DNA from: an uncultured Gemmata sp.
GTDB taxonomy: Bacteria; Planctomycetota; Planctomycetia; Gemmatales; Gemmataceae
DNA: 64,000 nucleotides
Direction of reading: 5' to 3'
Assembly (NCBI GenBank): GCA_937924775.1
Contig: CALDUT010000016.1
Span: 62,001-126,000 of the forward strand
Positions 58,661 to 64,000 of the stretch are shown here, piece by piece (within the stretch, counting starts at the first letter, position 1; every line of letters starts with the position of its first letter). Below the pieces are notes generated by a model. That model searched no databases. It worked only from the letters and a program-made list of their open reading frames with translations, and was not told the DNA's origin. The translations under genes and the position numbers were made by a program.

Positions 58661-59299
58661 ATGGCACGAACACTTGATCCCAAATGCAAACTCTGCCGCC
58701 GGGAACAGATGAAACTGTTCCTCAAAGGCGACCGCTGCTTCAGCCCCAAATGCCCCATCGATCGCGAAAAACCTCCACCCGGCATGCACGGGACTCGTCG
58801 GGGTAAAATCTCCGAATACGGCCTGCGTCTTCGTGAAAAGCAAAAACTCAAACGCTTCTACGGCGTTCTCGAAGCGCAGTTCCGCCGCTACTACCGCCTG
58901 GCCACCAAAACCGTGGGCAACACCGGCGAACAATTGCTCTCGATTCTGGAACGGCGCTTGGATAATGTCGTTCACCGGCTCGGTTTTGCCATCAACCGCA
59001 ACACCGCGCGGCAAATGGTGGTCCACGGCCACATTCTGGTCAATGGGGTCAAGTGCGACATTCCTAGCATGTTGGTGAAACCCGGGGATGTCATCAAAGT
59101 GAAGACCCGCGAAAAAAGCCTGAAAATGGCCCGCGAAACACTGGCCAAAGGCACTGTGCGGATTCCCGACTTCCTGGAATTGACCAACAACCAGGAAGCC
59201 CCCGAAGGCCGCATGACCCGCTTGCCAACCCGCCAAGATGTCGATGAACGCATCACCGACATCCGCGAACAACTCATCATCGAAATCGCCACGCGGTAA
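58661..59299 (+). CDS. rpsD: 30S ribosomal protein S4, zinc-binding form
   Basis: This 212-residue protein nucleates assembly of the small subunit. The N-terminus has four cysteines, C9, C12, C26 and C31 (CKLCRRE, CFSPKCP), the zinc-binding (C+) type. The S4 RNA-binding domain follows (RRLDNVVHRLGFAINRNTARQMV). The ATG at 58661 gives the standard MARTLDPKCK start, 36 residues after the track start. It lies in the cluster between rpsK and rpoA. Confidence 0.97.
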   Translation: MARTLDPKCKLCRREQMKLFLKGDRCFSPKCPIDREKPPPGMHGTRRGKISEYGLRLREKQKLKRFYGVLEAQFRRYYRLATKTVGNTGEQLLSILERRLDNVVHRLGFAINRNTARQMVVHGHILVNGVKCDIPSMLVKPGDVIKVKTREKSLKMARETLAKGTVRIPDFLELTNNQEAPEGRMTRLPTRQDVDERITDIREQLIIEIATR

Positions 59300-59500
59300 G
59301 GCACAGCAGCTGCCATTCGATCACGTCGGCCCGTGGCGGCATCCTCGGGCCGACCCCCCACCGCCCCGGCGGTGCGCGACCCACTGCCGGTTCCGTTTTG
59401 CGGATGTCGGCGAGCCCGCCGACATCGCTTCTCCGTCTGGCTCGTTGCGCCTGTGGTCGCCGGGTGGCAGCGGAAAGCCGACGGTTTGGAGGATACCATC

Positions 59501-60511
59501 ATGCGCGTTCGTTGGCGCGGATTAGAACTACCCAGTCGCGTCCACGCAGATCGCTCTGCGGGGCTGAGCGATACTTACGGCAAATTCTATGCGGAACCTT
59601 TTGAAAAAGGCTTCGGCATGACCATCGGCAACAGCCTCCGCCGCATTCTCTTGTCCAGCCTCGAAGGCAGTGCCGTCACCCGCGTCAAAATCCAAGGCGT
59701 TCAGCACGAAATCTCCACGATCACCGGCGTGGTCGAAGATGTGACCGACATCATCCTCAACATCAAAAGCTTGGTGGTGAAGAATCTGTCGGATCAACCC
59801 AAGACCATCCGCATTCAAAAGCATGAAGCCGGTTCGGTTCGCGCGGTCGATATTCAACATGATGAAACGATCCAAATCATCAACCCCGAACACCACATCG
59901 CTACACTCACGAGCGATGTGCCGTTTGTCATGGAAATGACCGTCGAGAATGGCCGCGGCTACCGTACCGCCGACGAAAACGCCGGCAAGGAGCGGGAAAT
60001 TGGCGTCATCCCCGTGGATAGCAGCTTCTCGCCCGTGGTGCGGGTCAAGTACGACATTGAAGAAACCCGCGTCGGCCAGCGCACCAACTACGACCGGCTG
60101 GTGATGGAAATCTGGACCAACGGTACTGTCACACCGCAGATGGCTTTGGTCGAAGCCGCGAAAATCCTCCGCAAACACCTCAACCCGTTTGTGCAATACA
60201 CAGAACCAGGGCCGGAAGTGCCGCTCGATGAGCCCATCGAGATCGGGCCGGCGGCCTCGGTGGCCGATGCCCAATTGGCCGAACTCGAACGCAAGCTCAA
60301 CATGAGCCTGGCGGAACTCGATCTGTCGGTCCGGGCCACCAACTGTCTGGAAAGCGAAGGAATCACCACCGTGCGGGAACTGGTGATCCGCACGGAAGAT
60401 GAATTGCTCGAAGTTCGCAACTTCGGGGATACCACGCTCCGCGAAGTCAAGGCCAAGCTCGCTGAGCGGGGCCTGTCGCTGGGGATGCGTCTGCCGCCCC
60501 CGCGCCGTTGA
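59501..60511 (+). CDS. rpoA: RNA polymerase alpha subunit
   Basis: This 336-residue subunit has the N-terminal dimerisation domain ([34 protein letters not shown]) and the C-terminal DNA- and activator-binding domain ([22 protein letters not shown], with [13 protein letters not shown] at the end). GGAGG lies eight bases before the ATG at 59501; the track start is in the rpsD-rpoA spacer. A small GC hairpin (GAGGCC/GGCCTC) follows at 60519-60534, before rplQ. Confidence 0.98.
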   Translation: MRVRWRGLELPSRVHADRSAGLSDTYGKFYAEPFEKGFGMTIGNSLRRILLSSLEGSAVTRVKIQGVQHEISTITGVVEDVTDIILNIKSLVVKNLSDQPKTIRIQKHEAGSVRAVDIQHDETIQIINPEHHIATLTSDVPFVMEMTVENGRGYRTADENAGKEREIGVIPVDSSFSPVVRVKYDIEETRVGQRTNYDRLVMEIWTNGTVTPQMALVEAAKILRKHLNPFVQYTEPGPEVPLDEPIEIGPAASVADAQLAELERKLNMSLAELDLSVRATNCLESEGITTVRELVIRTEDELLEVRNFGDTTLREVKAKLAERGLSLGMRLPPPRR

Positions 60512-60639
60512 TCGCTGTGAGGCCCGCCGGCCTCGCGTAACTGCACGGTGGGCGAACCGTATCCCTGGTGACCCGTGGCACGGCACCGGGTTCTTACGCT
60601 CATAGCAATTTTTTCTTTCAACCCGTATGAGGGAATGCC

Positions 60640-61266
60640 ATGCGTCACCGGAAACGCGGTCGTCACCTGAATCGCACGCCGGCCCACCGGCGTAGCCTGC
60701 TCCGCAACCTCAGCCGTGCGCTGATCACACACGAACAGATCACCACCACATTGCCAAAGGCCAAAGAACTGCGCCCCTTTGTGGAAAAGCTCATCACCCT
60801 GGCCAAGCGGGCGCACTTGGTCGTGGCCCAAGCCGCGGGTAAGGACGAAGCCGAAGTCCAAAAAGCCAAAATCCGCGCCCTGCACTACCGCCGCCAGGCG
60901 ATGGCCCTACTCGGACCGACCCACGGCACAGGCATTTGGAACAAAAACGGCGAGTGGATGGAAGACCCGCTCAACACGTCCACCAAGAAAAGCTCGGATA
61001 CGGTACTCAAGAAGCTTTTCCGGGAACTTGGACCACGCTACGCCGATCGCCCTGGGGGCTATACCCGCATCCTCAAACAGCACTACCGCCGCTTGGGCGA
61101 TGCCGGCGTCACTGCGGTCATCGAGCTACTGAAAGCCGGTGAAAAGAAAGTGACGCTCAAGGGCAAGACCGCGGCCGCCCCCGCCCCGGTCGTCCCCACG
61201 CCAGCCCCGGCCAGCCCACCCGCGTCGACTTCCACTCCCAGCGAATCCAGCAGCTCCACCAATTGA
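60640..61266 (+). CDS. rplQ: 50S ribosomal protein L17 with insertion and long tail
   Basis: The 208-residue product has the L17 start [20 protein letters not shown] and the conserved [19 protein letters not shown]. It is longer than the usual 120 or so residues: an insertion is present in the middle ([20 protein letters not shown]) and the last 40 residues are Ala/Pro/Ser-rich. It is the last gene of the ribosomal cluster. A large inverted repeat follows the gene. Confidence 0.95.
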   Translation: MRHRKRGRHLNRTPAHRRSLLRNLSRALITHEQITTTLPKAKELRPFVEKLITLAKRAHLVVAQAAGKDEAEVQKAKIRALHYRRQAMALLGPTHGTGIWNKNGEWMEDPLNTSTKKSSDTVLKKLFRELGPRYADRPGGYTRILKQHYRRLGDAGVTAVIELLKAGEKKVTLKGKTAAAPAPVVPTPAPASPPASTSTPSESSSSTN

Positions 61267-61290
61267 TCGTGGCTAACAGTTTCCACCTCA

Positions 61291-61346
61291 GGGGCTTCCA
61301 CGGCATGATCGGCGATATTCTTGGCCCGGGATGCTGTGGAAGCCCC
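61291..61346. terminator. Long inverted repeat after rplQ
   Basis: GGGGCTTCCAC and GTGGAAGCCCC are perfect complements, with GCAT/ATGC pairing inside them after one mismatch, enclosing a 24-base loop. It lies 25 bp after rplQ and ends before the SDR gene. It is a strong structure but without a long T-run; it may end transcription of the ribosomal cluster. Confidence 0.55.
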
Positions 61347-61428
61347 TCCATTTCAGTTTCACTGGCGAATATATAATTCCTGAATCTATATCTTCGGTAC
61401 AATTTTGTTGCGCTTTCAGGAGATTCTG

Positions 61429-62220
61429 GTGAATCTCGGGTTGCAGGGGCAGGCCGCGGTGGTTGTTGGCGGAGCACGGGGGTTGGGCCGGGCCATTGCC
61501 ACGCTTTTTGCCGCTGAAGGCTGCCGTGTGGGGTTGTGGGACATTTCGCCACAGCTGGCGTCGACCGCGGCCGCATTGGCTGCGCCGGCATGGCGTGTCG
61601 ATGTCACCGATGAGGCCGCCGTGCGGGCATCGGCCACCGAGACCTGGGCTCACTTTGGTGCGGTCGATCATCTGGTTTTTGCTGTCGGTGTCGGTTCGGG
61701 GCAGTTCGGTTTCCCATTTTGGAACGTTGAGCTGTCGCGGTGGGAGCCGGTGCTGCGGGTGAACCTGATCGGGGCCGCCGCAGTGGCGCAGGCGTTCGCC
61801 CCGCTTTTCGCGGCTCGCCGCCAAGGGACGTTGCTATTCCTTTCGTCGGTCGCTGGTCAGATCGGTTCGCAAACGGATCCGCCGTATAGTGCCGCCAAGG
61901 CGGGCCTCATCAACTTCGTCCAATGTGCGGCGAAAGATTTGGCCCCGTTTGGCGTGCGGGTCAATTGCCTGTGTCCGGGCATGGTGGCGACCGAGTTGAA
62001 CCGTTCGGTGTGGCAAGCGTGGGCCAACCGGCAATCGCCCGAAACTTATCAAGATTATGAAACGTGGGCCGCGGCGAAAATCGCCCAAGTGGTACCGCTG
62101 AAACGGTGGCAGACACCCGAAGATATTGCTGCGATGGCCGTTTTTCTGGCCAGCGCACAAGCCGCCAATGTCACGGGGCAGACAATCAATGTCGATGGCG
62201 GTTTCGTGATGCACTGGTAA
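61429..62220 (+). CDS. Short-chain dehydrogenase/reductase
   Basis: This 263-residue NAD(P)-dependent enzyme has the cofactor motif VVVGGARGLGRAIATLFA, the catalytic Ser in LFLSSVAGQIG, the YSAAK pair and the C-terminal NVTGQTINVDGGFVMHW, a classical SDR. It oxidises or reduces an unknown alcohol or ketone. AGGAG six bases before the GTG at 61429 supports that start over the TTG at 61405. It may be expressed from its own promoter; a TATAAT occurs at 61372-61377. Confidence 0.9.
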   Translation: MNLGLQGQAAVVVGGARGLGRAIATLFAAEGCRVGLWDISPQLASTAAALAAPAWRVDVTDEAAVRASATETWAHFGAVDHLVFAVGVGSGQFGFPFWNVELSRWEPVLRVNLIGAAAVAQAFAPLFAARRQGTLLFLSSVAGQIGSQTDPPYSAAKAGLINFVQCAAKDLAPFGVRVNCLCPGMVATELNRSVWQAWANRQSPETYQDYETWAAAKIAQVVPLKRWQTPEDIAAMAVFLASAQAANVTGQTINVDGGFVMHW

Positions 62221-62303
62221 ACCGCCGTGGCAGAGTTTTCGTTAGTAACCGATGGTGATTACTCAGAAACAATCTCTTCTGAAAAACTCTACTATGGTCG
62301 GGG

Positions 62304-62319
62304 TTCCCACCGGTGGGAA
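62304..62319. other. Perfect 16-bp palindrome between convergent genes
   Basis: TTCCCACCGGTGGGAA is its own reverse complement. It lies between the SDR and map genes, which converge, together with a small hairpin CAAACAAC/GTTGTTTG at about 62367-62387. It could be a bidirectional stop signal or a protein-binding site. Confidence 0.4.
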
Positions 62320-62383
62320 TGCCACGGGAACAGGGGTGGGGCTGGCGGTTGATTTTTCGGCGGCAAACAACCATTGTTGTTTG

Positions 62384-63211
62384 TTAGCTGCTGCCGGCTG
62401 GGGGTTCATCGTCGCAGGCTCCTTCATCCGCGGTGATAATGACGACACCGTTGGATGTTAGGGCCAACGTATGTTCGACATGGACACTGGGCATCCGGTC
62501 GCGAGTGACGACGGTCCAATGGTCGCTGAGCAGATCCACTTCGGGCCGGCGCATGTTGACCATGGGTTCGACGGCCAGAGTCAGCCCCGGTTCGAGGCGG
62601 AAGTCGGCTTTGCGGGTTTCGCGATCGACGTAATTGGGCACCTGCGGGTTCTCATGCATGCTCCGGCCAATACCGTGGCCAACGTAAGACGTGACCACAC
62701 TGAAACCGGCCTGTTGCACATGCCGCTGCATTTCGCTGGCCACTTGCGACCACCACTTGCGTTTGGGTAGCAGATCAATGGCGATTTGCAGGGTTTCTTC
62801 GCCCACTTTGAGCAAGCGGGCCTTTTCCGGGGAAATCGTACCGATCGGAACCGTGATAGCCCGGTCGGCGCACCAGCCGTTGAGTTTGCACGCGGTATCA
62901 ATTTTCAGCAAATCACCTTCTTTGAGGACGCGATTGCCCGGAATGCCATGCACCACCTGCTCGTTAACGCTTAAACATGTGACGGCGGGGAATGGGGTTT
63001 TGCCGGGATAACCCTTGAATAGCGGGATGGCCCCGTGTTGGGCGTAGAAGGCTTCCACCGCCTGATCAATCTCGATGGTGCGGACGCCGGGTTGGGCCAT
63101 GTCGCGGCAGATCTTCAGCGCGCGGGCCACCAGTTTGCCGGCTTCACGCATCAAGGCGATTTCGCGGGCCGACTTCAGTTCCGGAGGGCGGTTGGTATTG
63201 GCTCGTAACAT
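62384..63211 (-). CDS. map: Methionine aminopeptidase
   Basis: This 275-residue M24 enzyme removes the starting Met from new proteins. Metal ligands are visible in KIDTACKLNGWCADRA (two Asp), VGHGIGRSMHENP (His), EPMVN (Glu) and VEHTLALT (Glu). The type I pattern and length fit. It follows adk by 54 bp on the same strand, the adk-map order of many ribosomal clusters, although here the pair is on the strand opposite rpmJ-rplQ. Confidence 0.97.
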   Translation of the reverse strand: MLRANTNRPPELKSAREIALMREAGKLVARALKICRDMAQPGVRTIEIDQAVEAFYAQHGAIPLFKGYPGKTPFPAVTCLSVNEQVVHGIPGNRVLKEGDLLKIDTACKLNGWCADRAITVPIGTISPEKARLLKVGEETLQIAIDLLPKRKWWSQVASEMQRHVQQAGFSVVTSYVGHGIGRSMHENPQVPNYVDRETRKADFRLEPGLTLAVEPMVNMRRPEVDLLSDHWTVVTRDRMPSVHVEHTLALTSNGVVIITADEGACDDEPPAGSS

Positions 63212-63265
63212 TGAGACGATTCGATAACACGAGGCTATGAACTTCCGTTATCAGCATTATAGCCA

Positions 63266-63847
63266 TCAACTGGCGGATTTCTTCGCGGTTTCGGGGGTTA
63301 ACCCCAGGGCGCGGAGGATATTGGCGTAAATCTCTTCGACTTCACCGACGGCGGGAACGGTTTTGAGTAATCCGCGTTTCTGGTAGAAGTCGATGAGGGC
63401 ATCGTTGTTGGCGTGGAATTCCGCGAGCCGTTGGCGGATAGTGGCTTCGGTGTCGTCCTGACGGGCGCGGGCCAGCAGGCGGCGGACCACTTCATCATCG
63501 GAGATGCTGAGGTTGATCACCGCGGTGAGTTCCAGATGTTCGAGCCGCAGAAGGGCATCGAAGGCTTCCGCTTGGGCATAGGTTCGCGGATAGCCGTCGG
63601 TGACGAATTTTTCAGGGCGATTCGGGCCGCGGAGCAGCTCGGCGACCACTTCGTTGACGATGGCATCCGGAACCAGTCGTCCGGCTTTCATGATGGGTTC
63701 GACGAGTTTTCCCGTGGGTGTACCGCGGGCAATGGCATCGCGTAAGAATTCGCCGGTGCCGATGTAAGCGAGCCCCAGCCGCTCGACGAGCAACTTGGCT
63801 TGTGTACCTTTGCCGGCACCCGGCATTCCCAGAAGCACCAATCGCAT
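63266..63847 (-). CDS. adk: Adenylate kinase, short-lid form
   Basis: This 193-residue enzyme interconverts ATP and AMP with two ADP. It has the P-loop MRLVLLGMPGAGKGTQAKLL at the start, GEFLRDAI, the DGYPRTYAQAEAF segment and a short lid (RARQDDTEATIRQRL) in place of the long zinc lid. The ATG at 63847 is the family start; the track frame adds 45 unrelated residues. A secY gene would be expected upstream, beyond the right edge, but none of it is seen in the last 150 bases. Confidence 0.96.
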   Translation of the reverse strand: MRLVLLGMPGAGKGTQAKLLVERLGLAYIGTGEFLRDAIARGTPTGKLVEPIMKAGRLVPDAIVNEVVAELLRGPNRPEKFVTDGYPRTYAQAEAFDALLRLEHLELTAVINLSISDDEVVRRLLARARQDDTEATIRQRLAEFHANNDALIDFYQKRGLLKTVPAVGEVEEIYANILRALGLTPETAKKSAS

Positions 63848-64000
63848 GAGCCGCCCGCCTTCGGCCACCGGGCCGTGTCGCGGTTCGCGAATCGCGGCCG
63901 TCGGGCCTGATCGCGCTGTGGAGAGGGACACCAATTCTTCACACAACCCCCGTATTTTCGGTCGATCGCAGGCGATCTGCAAGGGCGGTGGCCGATACCT

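Overview
The window looks like chromosomal DNA from a planctomycete of the Gemmata group (Gemmataceae). The evidence is a GC-rich sequence, a secreted Pirellula/Verrucomicrobium-type dehydrogenase/cytochrome protein, many signal-peptide proteins carrying HEAT or WD40 repeats, and a short protein with the Gemmata 'repeat-companion' motif (YADWLEE..). Genes are mostly single or in small operons on both strands. I saw no phage, insertion sequence, CRISPR array, rRNA or tRNA. The identification rests on protein reading only; no database search was possible.

Layout. 0-9 kb: a partial groEL on the minus strand, a PVC-type dehydrogenase-cytochrome, an Rrf2 regulator divergent from a protoglobin with repeat-rich DNA between them, a pair of secreted paralogues with a shared helical repeat (one with a PDZ domain), and a short broken reading frame. 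9-18 kb: housekeeping genes (apt, an M20 peptidase, a thioesterase, ndk, and the operon Xaa-Pro peptidase-accB-accC). 18-25 kb: smc, preceded on the same strand by a FlgI-like protein fused to HEAT repeats. Upstream of that is a 164-bp island bounded by a perfect 16-bp inverted repeat and containing a parS-like palindrome. 25-38 kb: cysK, a GT87-like membrane protein, a branched-chain 2-oxoacid dehydrogenase set (E1alpha, E1beta, E2) with its probable E3 (lpd) a few kb away on the other strand, a membrane-embedded spermidine-synthase-like protein, and an S46 peptidase. 38-48 kb: two tandem secreted HEAT-like paralogues, a NadD-like protein, argG, a JAMM protease, thyX, an acetyltransferase and a divergent dnaA. 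48-57 kb: a large WD40 protein, a DUF2617-like protein, the Gemmata-type protein, an ArsR regulator coupled to a very His-rich protein, mnmA and a PhoD-like phosphatase. 57-64 kb: the end of the ribosomal spc/alpha cluster (rpmJ-rpsM-rpsK-rpsD-rpoA-rplQ) on plus, with an SDR gene and then map and adk on the opposite strand.

The best candidates for something new are four. First, the ArsR/His-rich module with its 8-6-8 operator. Second, the parS-like site inside an inverted-repeat island beside smc. Third, the FlgI-HEAT lipoprotein next to smc. Fourth, the Rrf2-protoglobin pair with candidate operators. A short in-frame-stop gene at 8.3-8.5 kb, too small for the ORF track, also deserves checking. 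dnaA, smc and the parS-like site within about 28 kb make an origin-proximal position plausible, but this is inference.
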